In this document: positions 42,847-51,655 of the stretch, in pieces
How the letters are laid out: each line of letters begins with the position of its first letter
Position numbering within the stretch: position 1 is the stretch's first letter
NCBI GenBank assembly: GCA_947496555.1
Contig: CANMDH010000017.1
Coordinates: 38,198 to 102,197, forward strand
Length of the DNA: 64,000 bases
Direction: 5' to 3'
Source of the DNA: an uncultured Aquimarina sp.
GTDB lineage: Bacteria; Bacteroidota; Bacteroidia; Flavobacteriales; Flavobacteriaceae
The notes under the pieces: generated by a model
The model's input: only the letters and a program-made list of their open reading frames with translations
Database searches by the model: none
Told to the model about the DNA's origin: nothing
Program-made: the position numbers and the translations under genes

Positions 42847-43086
42847 ATGAAAGATTTTGTTACCATAAAGACATTCACGTATCCACATGAATATGCAGTT
42901 TTAAAACTTCTTCTTGATCAAGAGGGAATTTCTTATTTCTTCGAAAACGAAACCATGGTAGGTGTTTTTCCTTTTTACTCGAATGCTTTAGGGGGAATCA
43001 ATCTTAGAGTACATCAAAAAGATAAAGATAAAGTACTTAAAATCATTGATGATTTAAATACCAATCCACACCTTAGGATAGTATAA
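42847..43086 (+). CDS. DUF2007 domain small protein
   Basis: A 79-residue soluble protein. The order YPHEYAVLKLLLDQEGISYFFENETMV, then GGINLRVHQKDKDKVLKIIDD, is the ferredoxin-like layout of DUF2007 (putative signal transducing protein) domains, in which a sequence-variable partner-binding region follows an ...L-x-x-x-GI-x-x-x-x-x-N motif. Function unknown. A near-consensus -7 box (TATATTTA, 42814-42821) precedes the ATG by 25 bp. Confidence 0.72.
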   Translation: MKDFVTIKTFTYPHEYAVLKLLLDQEGISYFFENETMVGVFPFYSNALGGINLRVHQKDKDKVLKIIDDLNTNPHLRIV

Positions 43087-43617
43087 GGTTTTCACTTCAA
43101 CTCATTCCACAAAAAAGAATAGTTTTCAACATATATTATATACATCCTTTTTTCTTTTTTGAAATTTAAAATTAAATATGATGATTATGATGTAGTGTGG
43201 ATAGCGGTATAACTTTTTGACATTTCATTTGTTTTTTCAGTTAAATCAAATTTTCAGAAAAATATAAACAGGATATAAGTATGTTAATACGCTGAAAACG
43301 TTCTAAAAGTAAAATTTAATTAACAGTTGTTAATAGATAATAAACACATTAAAGTCTTAATATTTTTACGGAAAAACCGTAGTTCATAACATTGACTTAA
43401 TACTTGAAAACTTCTCCAAAAAAAGATGCTTTTAAATTTTGATTTGTTTGGGACGTACTTGTATTCGAATAAAAAACAAAAGGACCAAAAATACTTTCAG
43501 AATTTTAAGAACTATTTATTCACACCTTGTGTTAACAGAAGGGTACTAGTTATTAACATTAGGGTAACATTAGCGTAAATAATTGATTTTTTGGATATTA
43601 CTTTTTTTGGATTGAAT
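43087..43617. other. AT-rich intergenic region with DnaA-box-like 9-mers
   Basis: About 530 bp without a credible gene. It contains TTATTCACA at 43516-43524, which fits the relaxed DnaA box TTWTnCACA, and TGTGGATAG at 43196-43204, whose complement CTATCCACA is one base from TTATCCACA. A small stem TACGG/CCGTA lies near 43369-43383. Two boxes in AT-rich DNA can occur by chance, and no dnaA or dnaN gene is near, so an origin is only a possibility. Confidence 0.3.
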
Positions 43618-43625
43618 TATCTTTG
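43618..43625 (+). promoter_or_regulatory. Bacteroidota -7 box for the rpiB operon
   Basis: TATCTTTG is an exact TAnnTTTG match 25 bp before the rpiB ATG. A TTTTTTGG at about 43587-43594 could serve upstream. Confidence 0.6.
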
Positions 43626-43650
43626 CTTAAAGAACAAAAACCCTTAAAAA

Positions 43651-44085
43651 ATGAAAATAGCTATTGGAAACGATCATGCAGGAACAGCATATAAATTTGC
43701 AGTCGTGGAATACTTAAAATCACAAGGAATCGAGGTAACTAATTATGGGACAAATGAAGAAAGTAGTGTAGATTACCCAGATTTTGTGCACCCAGTAGCA
43801 AAGGATGTCGAGAGTAATGAAGTAGATTTTGGTATTTTAATCTGCGGAAGTGGAAACGGGGTTTGTATGACCGCTAATAAATATAAAAATGTGAGAGCAG
43901 GACTTTGTTGGACAAAAGAAATAACCGAATTAACAAGGCAGCATAATAATGCTAACATCATATGTATTCCAGCCAGGTTTACATCGCAATATCAAGCATT
44001 GGATATGATAAAAACATTCTTGTCTACAGAATTTGAAGGGGGCAGACATCTTAATAGAGTAAACAAAATACCTATGTGCATTTAG
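43651..44085 (+). CDS. rpiB: Ribose-5-phosphate isomerase B
   Basis: Interconverts ribulose-5-phosphate and ribose-5-phosphate (pentose phosphate pathway). The 144-residue protein has the RpiB start KIAIGNDHAGTAYKFAVVEYL, the active-site Cys in FGILICGSGNGVCMTANKY (about residues 61-80), and the conserved RQHNNANI segment that supplies the catalytic His. Length and motifs fit the B form, unrelated to RpiA. First gene of a tight three-gene operon: it ends 3 bp before the CDF transporter. Confidence 0.94.
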   Translation: MKIAIGNDHAGTAYKFAVVEYLKSQGIEVTNYGTNEESSVDYPDFVHPVAKDVESNEVDFGILICGSGNGVCMTANKYKNVRAGLCWTKEITELTRQHNNANIICIPARFTSQYQALDMIKTFLSTEFEGGRHLNRVNKIPMCI

Positions 44086-44088
44086 TAT

Positions 44089-45006
44089 ATGGGACATCAT
44101 CACGCTCATAATCATTCACACTCGCATCAAAAGCTTACTGGGCGTAATTTATTATTTTCTATTATTTTAAATATTGGCATTACAGTCGCTCAAGTAATAG
44201 GAGGATTAATATCCGGTAGTTTATCATTATTGTCTGATGCATTGCATAATTTTAGTGATGTAATTTCTTTGGTGGTAAGTTATTTTGCTAACAGACTAGC
44301 GAAAAAAGAGGCTTCTATCAAGAGAACTTTTGGATTTAAAAGAGCCGAAATTATGGCAGCATTTATAAACGCTGCTTCCTTAATGGTTATTGCTATTATT
44401 TTAATTTTTGAAGCTGTGGAGCGGTTGCAAAATCCACAAGAGATAAGCGCACAGATTGTGATTATACTTTCTGCCATAGCAATTTTAGGAAATGGGTTAA
44501 GTGTGCTGCTTTTAAGAAAAGACAGTAAAGTAAACATGAATATGCGGTCGGCCTATTTGCATCTTATTACAGACCTGATGGCATCAGTAGCTGTATTAAT
44601 AGGCGGTTTGTTGATGCGGTTTTACAAGATTTTTTGGATAGATAGTGTGCTTACCTTTGCTATTGCCATTTATCTTATTGTAGTTGGATATGATCTGCTT
44701 AAAAGGTCTTTTAAAGTGTTGATGCTATATACACCAGATACTCTTGAAGTAAAAGAAATTGTAAAAACAATTAATGAGCTACCAAAGGTAAAGAGTATAC
44801 ACCATGTACATGTATGGCAGCTTAATGAAGAAGAAACACACCTTGAAGCACATATTGATTTTAAGGATGATATTTTAGTGTCAGAATTTGGAGAGATTCT
44901 TCATGAAATAGAACACATATTGCAAGACGAGTTTAGGATCAATCATGTAACGCTTCAGCCAGAGTTTGGTAAAAAGGATAATAAAGATATAATTGTACAG
45001 GATTAA
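44089..45006 (+). CDS. Cation diffusion facilitator family metal exporter
   Basis: A 305-residue inner-membrane protein. A His-rich N-terminus (GHHHAHNHSHSH) is followed by six predicted helices (about residues 20-205) and a cytoplasmic C-terminal domain (about 210-300, including HHVHVWQLNEEETHLEAHID). The SDALHNFSD in helix 2 and HLITDLMAS in helix 5 carry the metal-binding Asp/His tetrad typical of Zn2+/Cd2+/Co2+ CDF exporters. It exchanges metal ions for protons; the metal is not set by the sequence alone. 3 bp after rpiB and 2 bp before the GNAT gene. Confidence 0.9.
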   Translation: MGHHHAHNHSHSHQKLTGRNLLFSIILNIGITVAQVIGGLISGSLSLLSDALHNFSDVISLVVSYFANRLAKKEASIKRTFGFKRAEIMAAFINAASLMVIAIILIFEAVERLQNPQEISAQIVIILSAIAILGNGLSVLLLRKDSKVNMNMRSAYLHLITDLMASVAVLIGGLLMRFYKIFWIDSVLTFAIAIYLIVVGYDLLKRSFKVLMLYTPDTLEVKEIVKTINELPKVKSIHHVHVWQLNEEETHLEAHIDFKDDILVSEFGEILHEIEHILQDEFRINHVTLQPEFGKKDNKDIIVQD

Positions 45007-45008
45007 CT

Positions 45009-45452
45009 ATGGATCTTACATTTAAGGTTAAACGTTTTGATGAGTTATCAACGCCAGAATTATATAAAATTTTGCGCTTACGCGCCCAGGTTTTTGTGGT
45101 AGAACAAGATTGTGTATATCAAGATATCGATAACAAAGATCAAAAAGCACTTCATGTAATTGGCTATAAAAACAATGAAGTAGTAGCATACACCCGAATT
45201 TTTGAAGCGGGAGATTATTTTAAAAAAGCCAGTATCGGGCGTGTCGTGGTTGCAGAAAACGAAAGAAAGTATGGATATGGTCATGATCTTATCAAAGAAA
45301 GTATTGATGCTATAGAAAAGTATTTTGACACGAAAGACATCAAAATATCTGCTCAAACCTATCTAAAAAAGTTTTATAAAACCCATGGATTTGAACAAGT
45401 GGGCAAGGAGTATCTTGAGGATGGGATCCCGCATATTGGGATGGTTAGGTAG
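45009..45452 (+). CDS. ElaA-type GNAT N-acetyltransferase
   Basis: A 147-residue acetyl-CoA-dependent acetyltransferase. The order LRLRAQVFVVEQDCVYQDIDNKDQKALH followed by AYTRIFEAGDYFKKASIGRVVV and RKYGYGHDLIKESI (acetyl-CoA-binding R/Q-x-x-G-x-G/A form) matches the ElaA family. The acceptor is unknown. Last gene of the rpiB operon. Its stop (TAG, 45450-45452) directly abuts the hicB stop on the other strand, leaving no room for a terminator. Confidence 0.85.
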   Translation: MDLTFKVKRFDELSTPELYKILRLRAQVFVVEQDCVYQDIDNKDQKALHVIGYKNNEVVAYTRIFEAGDYFKKASIGRVVVAENERKYGYGHDLIKESIDAIEKYFDTKDIKISAQTYLKKFYKTHGFEQVGKEYLEDGIPHIGMVR

Positions 45453-45818
45453 TTAAACACCTTTTTTATGAAGAACCTGATCTTCATGGTCTATCAAAAA
45501 TAGCAGTGACTTATTTACTAAATCATTAAGTTTTACTCCATTTTTTATCGCTATTCGCGAAAGCTTTCTGTGAATACTTTTTTGTACCCTTACATTAAAA
45601 ACCCCCTTAAACGTTTTTTCGGGTTCTTTGCCTTCTTCTTTACATGTCTCCAAATAGTCTTCTACAGCACTTTGAAAAGCTTTTTGAAGCTCTGAAACAG
45701 AATCGCCTTCAAAAAGCACCAGATCATTAATTCCTTCCAATCTCCCAAAAAAAGTCATATCCTCATTACTAAAAGTAATGCTGCTCAAGTAACCTTTATA
45801 TTCCATAAAGTTTTTCAT
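45453..45818 (-). CDS. hicB: HicB-like antitoxin
   Basis: Antitoxin of a type II toxin-antitoxin pair. A 121-residue protein: the N-terminal part (about residues 5-60, YKGYLSSITFSNEDMTFFGRLEGINDLV...GDSVSELQKAFQSAVEDYLETC) is the partially degraded RNase-H-like HicB fold that neutralises HicA, and the C-terminal part (about 78-110, VFNVRVQKSIHRKLSRIAIKNGVKLNDLVNKSL) is a ribbon-helix-helix DNA-binding domain, so it likely represses its own operon. An internal ATG at residue 5 is an alternative start. It follows the hicA-like gene by 12 bp on the same strand. Confidence 0.86.
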   Translation of the reverse strand: MKNFMEYKGYLSSITFSNEDMTFFGRLEGINDLVLFEGDSVSELQKAFQSAVEDYLETCKEEGKEPEKTFKGVFNVRVQKSIHRKLSRIAIKNGVKLNDLVNKSLLFLIDHEDQVLHKKGV

Positions 45819-45830
45819 GATATTTAAGTT

Positions 45831-46076
45831 TTAAAACTCTAATTTTTCAATTATTTGCTTTATAATGTATTGTTTTACAATATTACTTGGATGAGGCTTG
45901 TGTAAGCTAATAATATCTTTTTCTTTGTTAATAAACTTTCGTCTAGATCCACCCGTTTTTCCTTTGCTAGATTTTTCGAAATACCCCTTGTAATTAAGAA
46001 TTTTAACAAGCTCTTCCCAGGTTAGGTTTTTTGGAACAGATAAAAACTTTTCGATTAATTTCTCTATTCTTGGCAT
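45831..46076 (-). CDS. hicA: HicA-like toxin (mRNA interferase)
   Basis: Small double-stranded-RNA-binding-fold toxin, 81 residues from the ATG at 46076 (MPRIEKLIEKFLSVPKNLTW). The signature is LTWEELVKILNYKGYF...GGSRRKFINKEKDIISLHKPHPSNIVKQY. In this Gram-negative subfamily the usual GSHH is GSRR and a LHKPHP motif follows; the catalytic His is probably the one in LHKPHP, which I infer rather than see. HicA cleaves mRNA and tmRNA until bound by HicB. An ATG at 46091 adds MLIFA, but it lies in the likely -7 box. The toxin precedes the antitoxin, the common HicAB order. Confidence 0.85.
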   Translation of the reverse strand: MPRIEKLIEKFLSVPKNLTWEELVKILNYKGYFEKSSKGKTGGSRRKFINKEKDIISLHKPHPSNIVKQYIIKQIIEKLEF

Positions 46077-46098
46077 GGCAAATATAAGCATAAATATA

Positions 46099-46123
46099 AT
46101 TGTAACTATTTTTTAGTTACAAT
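46099..46123. promoter_or_regulatory. Inverted repeat, probable hicAB operator
   Basis: ATTGTAACTA (46099-46108) and TAGTTACAAT (46114-46123) form a perfect 10-bp inverted repeat with a 5-T spacer. It lies directly upstream of a near-consensus minus-strand -7 box (TATATTTA, 46098-46091) and within 25 bp of the hicA start, the place where a ribbon-helix-helix antitoxin would bind. Confidence 0.6.
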
Positions 46124-46135
46124 GTTTTTTAATAG

Positions 46136-47545
46136 TTATTCCCCTTTTATTTCAACATTATCAATATGATAACGCGTAGTGGCTCTTGGATCACCCCCAA
46201 TATATCTAAACCCAACTCTTATGGTCCCTTCGAGACAGGATAAACTTACAGGCCCAGCAGGAACAGTATCTCCAAAGGCATTTAATGGTCCACGAGGCAG
46301 ATTTGCATCCAATTTTGTCCATGAAGCGGTTTGAATTTCATTTGTAAAATCAGAGCTTATAAAAACTTCCAGAATATTGCCATTATCGTACCCGGTTTGT
46401 ACATCAAAATTTAAGACTTCATTGGCCGAATTGGCAATATCAATTTCTGGGGAGATGAGCCAGACTTCATATATGGGCTCTTTTGATCTAAAACCTGTGA
46501 TTTGAGCATATTGATTTTCTGCAAAATCACCAATTTCAAAATCTAATTTTCCGCCCGTGGTGTTGCTATTGATCCATCCCTTTTCTTCCAGGTCTTTTAT
46601 TTTTAATCCTGCAAAGTCTTCTTCAAAAAGAATGTTATTTCCTACCTCGGTAGAAGAGCATTGTAATACCTCGGGATCACAACGGGTTTCGATATCAAAA
46701 ATAAGACCTTCCGGATCATTGAGAACTAAATTAAAGGTGTCTCCTAAAAAGTTCTTAGTTAGTATCCCAGTAAAACTTCCTTGGTTATTAGGTAAAGTAA
46801 GTCCTTTAAAATCTGAAAAGGTACTGGTACTTAAAACAGTGGTTCTTCCAGTTTCACAGCTTTCAATGATCCGTTCCCCATCAAACTCATCGTTTGGTTC
46901 TGCCGCAAACGTAAAAGCATTGTTATCTAAAACGACATTTTTATTAAATTGAATACTATTGATTTTAATGTAAAGACTTAAAAAACGTTCTGAGAAATCT
47001 TCCATGGTAATGTCAAGAGGGGTAATGGCAAATACTTCTGAAGATCTGGTGATAAATTCGCTTGCCGTAAAAGAAGGGACTGCCCTTACCGTATTTCCGT
47101 TTAAAACACCTAAGGTAGGAACACCGTTTTCTATCCCTGCAGACAATCCATCAAGTTTCACAAACACTTTGCGACCAAATTCGTAGGAGGTGTACAACGG
47201 AGAATTGTCTATTAACAATCTTATTCCCGCAGTTGGACCTATGTTCTTATTTTGAAGAATAAGCTCTTTAAAAAAATTGCCTCCTTTGTCGCTTGAAACC
47301 ACATAACCAACCATATAGTTATTGGTGTTGTCAAAAACTACTTTAGCATTTTCTCCTTCTTTTTCTATTTCTTGGTTCATGATGCCTAAAACAGCTTCGA
47401 TATCGACTATTGTTCCGTTGATTGACGGCTCTTCTATAAGCAAGGGAGGTGTTGTAAAATCTTCTTCAGGAGTACAGCTTGTTTCAATAAGTACTATTAC
47501 AAGTACAAAAGCCAATGTTTTTAAGTTGTTAATAGATATTTTCAT
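46136..47545 (-). CDS. DUF5689 surface lipoprotein
   Basis: A 469-residue protein with a lipoprotein signal (LVIVLIETSC, Cys at about residue 24) and acidic linker. The first two thirds (about 45-310; IVDIEAVLGIMNQE, VVSSDKGGNFFKELILQN, GRKVFVKLDGLSAG) match the DUF5689 pattern, found in proteins paired with TonB-dependent receptors, and the last third (about 320-469) is a jelly-roll-like carbohydrate/choice-of-anchor domain, ending TRYHIDNVEIKGE. It lies 11 bp after the TonB receptor and probably works with it in capturing a polymer. Its end is 45 bp from the HicA-like gene. Confidence 0.78.
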   Translation of the reverse strand: MKISINNLKTLAFVLVIVLIETSCTPEEDFTTPPLLIEEPSINGTIVDIEAVLGIMNQEIEKEGENAKVVFDNTNNYMVGYVVSSDKGGNFFKELILQNKNIGPTAGIRLLIDNSPLYTSYEFGRKVFVKLDGLSAGIENGVPTLGVLNGNTVRAVPSFTASEFITRSSEVFAITPLDITMEDFSERFLSLYIKINSIQFNKNVVLDNNAFTFAAEPNDEFDGERIIESCETGRTTVLSTSTFSDFKGLTLPNNQGSFTGILTKNFLGDTFNLVLNDPEGLIFDIETRCDPEVLQCSSTEVGNNILFEEDFAGLKIKDLEEKGWINSNTTGGKLDFEIGDFAENQYAQITGFRSKEPIYEVWLISPEIDIANSANEVLNFDVQTGYDNGNILEVFISSDFTNEIQTASWTKLDANLPRGPLNAFGDTVPAGPVSLSCLEGTIRVGFRYIGGDPRATTRYHIDNVEIKGE

Positions 47546-47556
47546 AATGTTACTAG

Positions 47557-50439
47557 TTAAAATCGTATGTAAAAGTTGATATAATAAGAGGTGCCGTATC
47601 CATAAAAATATTTAGGACCAAACACAGGTGTTTCTCGTTTAGATTCTTCTAAAGCGCGTCTATAATTTGCATTTCTTGTTTGTTCGAAACCGCCTGTCTT
47701 GTATTGCTGATCAAGAATATTGTTTACGGAAGCAAAAAAGCCCACATAATACTTTTTTATCCTCCAGGATTTACCCCCAATGGCATTTATCAAAAAGTAA
47801 TCATCAAAACGTTCTTGTCTTAACAAAGATCTAGCGATGGTTTCATCATAATCATTAAAAGGAAGTCCATCTGCATCCTGATTAAAATTGGAAGTTCTTG
47901 CAAATGGACTTATACTGATAAAAGCATTAGAAAAGTAATTGGTGGTAGCACCAAACCACCAAAAATCTGGATCTCGATATTCAAAACCTATTTGGGCCGC
48001 ATTTTGAGGCCCACCAGACAAATAATAGCCTTTAAGGGCTGATTTTCCGAAAGGACGTATTCCTTGAAAATCAGTAAAAATATCACTTGTACTTGCCAGG
48101 GCCAGATCTGGATTATTACTATAGGTAAATTGACCAACTGCGGCGGCACCCTTTAGTTTTAAGGTTGGTGTAATTTGATATTCTAGTCCTAATTCTCCAC
48201 CAATATGTAATTTGTCTATATCGGTAAGAATTTCTTGAACAAAACCGGCACCAGATCCCGAAATTGCCTGGGTGAAAAAGAATGATATATTCGACGCATC
48301 TAGGATCTTAGTATAGTAACCGGTTATTTTTGCTTTTACTTTTGAAGAACGAAAAATATAACTTGCATCAGCCGACTGGATCTTTTCATTTTCTTGCGGC
48401 TTACCAATTAACTGAGATACAGCAGCATTACTTTGTCGAACATTTACAAAAGTATTTCTAATAGTGGGAGCTTTAGTGAAATATGCAGCATTTAGGTTCA
48501 GAGAATGATGACCATGTACTCGATACGTTAAACCGCCTTTTATTCCATAGTTTTTGAAATCCACCTTTGGGCTTTTTCCAAAAGATTGAACACCAGGAAA
48601 ATAGCCATTCTCAAAAAGCCCATTACGTTGATATGAAGTTTGTATGAGGTTGCCAGCTAGAAAAAAATCAAGCTTATTAAACTTAAATTGAGCCTGGGCA
48701 TATCCATTGATATTGGATGCATACATTTCATAATTATAGTCATAACGATCTCCTATGCCCACAATGCGGTTAGGGTTTTGCATATCACTCTGTGCTCTAT
48801 TTGCCAATTCTGAAGTCGATAACCCAGAGGCAAATAAGGCAAACAAGTCAACATCAAGAAAACCAGTGCCCCCTAATAAATCTTTAACCTCAGCAAAGTT
48901 TTCGCTTCTTAGGTTTCTGTAATTTATAGCTGCATTAAGAGTAATATGCTTATGTATTCGGCTATTTAAAATTATATTGCCGGTAAACTGTGTATCATCG
49001 ATTCGATCTTCGTATAAAATATAAGTCGCATTGTTTCCTTGTAACGCATTTTGTTGGTTTACCCTAACTAGGCGTTCCCAATCTAATTGACCCTGGTTAA
49101 CAAGGTTTTGTTGGGCCAAAAATGCATTTTGATAATCTACTGCTGAGGGATTAGGATCTTTTAAGAAAGAACTGGGTAAGTTATTAGGATGTGCTGGGTT
49201 AACATTGGCGCCTCTTCCACCACCAAGATATACGGGCCCAAAAGAAGATGAAATTAGATCGCTACCTCCTGTATCAATTCTCGAATTTGCAATTTTTCCA
49301 GTTTGAAAAGCAATATTGGTATTTACACTTGTGTTTTTATTAATATCCCAGTAGTGATTAAGCATAATTACTGGCTCTTCAACAATGCGTTCTCTTGAGT
49401 TTCTAATTTTTCCATCTTGGTAACCCCAATTAGGATTATAAGTAGCACCTTTTATATTAAAAACCTCTTCGGTAATTGCAGTAGATCTTCCACGGCGATT
49501 GGGCGTATAAAAACCTGTTAGATTAAGGCTGTGATTGTTGTTAATTTTCTTTTCTATCGACGCAAAAAACGAATTTGCATCATATCCGGTACCATCAATA
49601 TATCCTTCTTCTCCAAATCTGCGAGACAGGGACAATGAAAAGGCCCAACCTTTTGAAGAGATTCCAGAATTATAGGTGGCCATAACTCTTCCTTGATAAC
49701 TTCGGTTAGATGAAGCATAGGATACTCTGCCTCCTTTTCGGTATTTCGATGCACGCATGATGATATTTGAAGTACCCAATAGGTCACCAAAAGCATAATC
49801 ATTTTGAGAAATCCCGAAGGAAAAGACTTGGTTGCGCTGCACATCATTTAGCCCTCCCCAATTGCTCCATTGTGGTCTTCCGTCAAGCAGTTTGTTCATT
49901 TCAACTCCATTGATTAACACTTTTCCATTTTCATTTTTAAGCCCTCTTGGTCGAAAGAATGTAGTGCTAAAATCAAATGCTGCAGCATTTAGAAATACAT
50001 CGCGGTTGGCCTGCAATAATGCCGACATATTAAAAGAAGTATCGTTTTCATCATCAAGCTCGGTGTCGGTAAGTGTAATAGTTCCTATCAGTTTTTGTTG
50101 GTTATCAAAATCATGGTCTAATTCGATTTTTTTAAGATCTAATAGTTCTCCTTCATTAATCACAATAGGAAAGCGCTTTGTTATGTATCCTTTGGCAGAA
50201 ATAATTAAGATCTGTTCACCAAACGGAATGACAGAATCTTTAAAATCAAAAACTCCAAAGCCATTAGTAAAAACAGAAATCGTAGTTTCTTTAATGAGGA
50301 TTTTAGCATCTACAATATTTTCACCTGTAATGGCATCAATTATTCTTCCTTTCGGCCCTGTTTGTTGACCATTTGCTTCAGAAATAATAAACATGAAAAA
50401 GACAAGCAGGCATATCCAACCAAATGGTTTTTGAACCAT
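47557..50439 (-). CDS. TonB-dependent outer-membrane receptor with carboxypeptidase-like N-domain
   Basis: A 960-residue receptor. Signal peptide (residues 1-24, ...SEANGQ), a carboxypeptidase regulatory-like domain (about 28-110, GPKGRIIDAITGENIVDAKI...VFTNGFGVFDFKD), the plug domain (about 130-260, FFRPRGLKNENGKVLINGVEM...WSNWGGLNDVQ) and a large beta-barrel ending in the aromatic signature TSYYINFYIRF. It takes up a substrate using energy from TonB-ExbBD. The substrate is unknown; the next gene in the operon is a DUF5689 lipoprotein and the divergent neighbour is a secreted nuclease-type phosphoesterase. The plug lacks a clear siderophore motif. Confidence 0.9.
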   Translation of the reverse strand: MVQKPFGWICLLVFFMFIISEANGQQTGPKGRIIDAITGENIVDAKILIKETTISVFTNGFGVFDFKDSVIPFGEQILIISAKGYITKRFPIVINEGELLDLKKIELDHDFDNQQKLIGTITLTDTELDDENDTSFNMSALLQANRDVFLNAAAFDFSTTFFRPRGLKNENGKVLINGVEMNKLLDGRPQWSNWGGLNDVQRNQVFSFGISQNDYAFGDLLGTSNIIMRASKYRKGGRVSYASSNRSYQGRVMATYNSGISSKGWAFSLSLSRRFGEEGYIDGTGYDANSFFASIEKKINNNHSLNLTGFYTPNRRGRSTAITEEVFNIKGATYNPNWGYQDGKIRNSRERIVEEPVIMLNHYWDINKNTSVNTNIAFQTGKIANSRIDTGGSDLISSSFGPVYLGGGRGANVNPAHPNNLPSSFLKDPNPSAVDYQNAFLAQQNLVNQGQLDWERLVRVNQQNALQGNNATYILYEDRIDDTQFTGNIILNSRIHKHITLNAAINYRNLRSENFAEVKDLLGGTGFLDVDLFALFASGLSTSELANRAQSDMQNPNRIVGIGDRYDYNYEMYASNINGYAQAQFKFNKLDFFLAGNLIQTSYQRNGLFENGYFPGVQSFGKSPKVDFKNYGIKGGLTYRVHGHHSLNLNAAYFTKAPTIRNTFVNVRQSNAAVSQLIGKPQENEKIQSADASYIFRSSKVKAKITGYYTKILDASNISFFFTQAISGSGAGFVQEILTDIDKLHIGGELGLEYQITPTLKLKGAAAVGQFTYSNNPDLALASTSDIFTDFQGIRPFGKSALKGYYLSGGPQNAAQIGFEYRDPDFWWFGATTNYFSNAFISISPFARTSNFNQDADGLPFNDYDETIARSLLRQERFDDYFLINAIGGKSWRIKKYYVGFFASVNNILDQQYKTGGFEQTRNANYRRALEESKRETPVFGPKYFYGYGTSYYINFYIRF

Positions 50440-50567
50440 ATTTTTAAATTTTTAATCATTAAGGGGTTGAAATTCATTACTTCAACAAAGTGCAATAATA
50501 AACAGTATGAGTTTCATTTTTTGAAACTGAAAAAATTAATCTTTGTTCTCGATTTAAAATTTGTGGC

Positions 50568-51614
50568 ATGAACCCAAAAAACACCGCAATTGTTAGTATG
50601 TTCTTTTCTTTAACTCTCTTTTCACAAGAACCAAAGACCTATAATATTCAAACAATAGCGTTTTATAATCTTGAAAATCTTTTTGATACTGAAGACGATC
50701 CAATAACATTTGATGACGACAGAACCCCAAAGGGAAAAGATCATTGGACCGAAGAGATATACCAACAAAAATTAAGAAATATGGCATTTGCTATTTCTGA
50801 AATAGGCGTTGATATTGCCAAAAACTCACCGGTAATTATAGGTGTTTCGGAAGTTGAAAACAGAAAAGTACTCGAAGATCTCGCAAATCAGCCAATACTT
50901 TTAAAAAAGAACTATGGAATTGTACATTTTGATTCTCCAGACAGAAGAGGAATTGATGTGGCATTGTTGTATCAACAATCATTTTTTAAACCAAAAAATG
51001 CAAAGACTCACGAACTAGTACTTTATGATAATGATACTAACAAAAGAATCTATACCAGGGACCAATTAGTTGTAAGTGGATATTTGGATGGAGATTTGAT
51101 TCATGTGATCGTTAATCACTGGCCATCCAGACGAGGAGGAGAGGCCCGAAGTAAATACAAAAGGGAAAATGCGGCTAGGTTGAATAGAAAAATCATCGAC
51201 TCTATTTTTGCTATCGATCCATATTCAAAAATTATTACCATGGGAGATTTTAATGATAACCCTAATGATTTGAGTATAAAAAAGGTTCTGGGCGCAAAAC
51301 CTAATAAAAAGAACATTTTATTAAAAGAGTTTTATAATCCTATGCTCAATATGAGTAAGAAAGGTATAGGCACTCATGCCTGGAGGGATAGTTGGGGAAT
51401 ATTTGATCAAATTATGATATCTAAGGAGTTTTTGGATAAAGATTATGCATCATACAGGTACTATAAAGCGGGAATATTTAATGAAGATTTTTTAACAACT
51501 CAAAAAGGAAGGTATAAAGGGTACCCATACAGAAGTTACTCTAGCGGAAACTATATTGGAGGGTATAGCGATCATTTTCCGGTATATATTTATCTTATAA
51601 AACAAAAAAGGTGA
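50568..51614 (+). CDS. Secreted exonuclease/endonuclease/phosphatase family protein
   Basis: A 348-residue metal-dependent phosphoesterase of the DNase I-like fold. A signal peptide (about residues 1-20, ...LTLFSQEPK) exports it. Catalytic blocks: NLENLFDTEDDP (near residue 33), GVSEVENRKVLEDL with the metal Glu, VIVNHWPSRRGGEARSKYKR (about 180-200), ITMGDFNDNPND with the Asp-Asn pair (about 225-235), and GGYSDHFPVYIYL with the C-terminal His. Flavobacterial members next to TonB receptors have been linked to degradation of nucleic acid or phosphorylated polymers. Divergent from the TonB receptor by 128 bp. A terminator overlaps its stop codon. Confidence 0.87.
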   Translation: MNPKNTAIVSMFFSLTLFSQEPKTYNIQTIAFYNLENLFDTEDDPITFDDDRTPKGKDHWTEEIYQQKLRNMAFAISEIGVDIAKNSPVIIGVSEVENRKVLEDLANQPILLKKNYGIVHFDSPDRRGIDVALLYQQSFFKPKNAKTHELVLYDNDTNKRIYTRDQLVVSGYLDGDLIHVIVNHWPSRRGGEARSKYKRENAARLNRKIIDSIFAIDPYSKIITMGDFNDNPNDLSIKKVLGAKPNKKNILLKEFYNPMLNMSKKGIGTHAWRDSWGIFDQIMISKEFLDKDYASYRYYKAGIFNEDFLTTQKGRYKGYPYRSYSSGNYIGGYSDHFPVYIYLIKQKR

Positions 51615-51640
51615 CCGTATGAGTCACCTTTCCTTTTTTT
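51607..51640. terminator. Bidirectional terminator overlapping a stop codon
   Basis: AAAGGTGAC (51607-51615) and GTCACCTTT (51623-51631) form a perfect 9-bp stem with a 7-base loop and T tracts on both sides (CCTTTTTTT to the right, TTTTTTG on the minus strand). The stop codon TGA at 51612-51614 lies inside the stem. It ends both the nuclease-like gene and the small lipoprotein gene. Confidence 0.85.
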
Positions 51641-51655
51641 GCTTCTAATTCAAAA

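Noticed and set aside
49832-50368. 178-residue plus-strand open frame opposite the TonB receptor
   Set aside because: Ser/Leu-rich translation with no motif; the receptor on the other strand has clear signal peptide, carboxypeptidase-like and plug domains.
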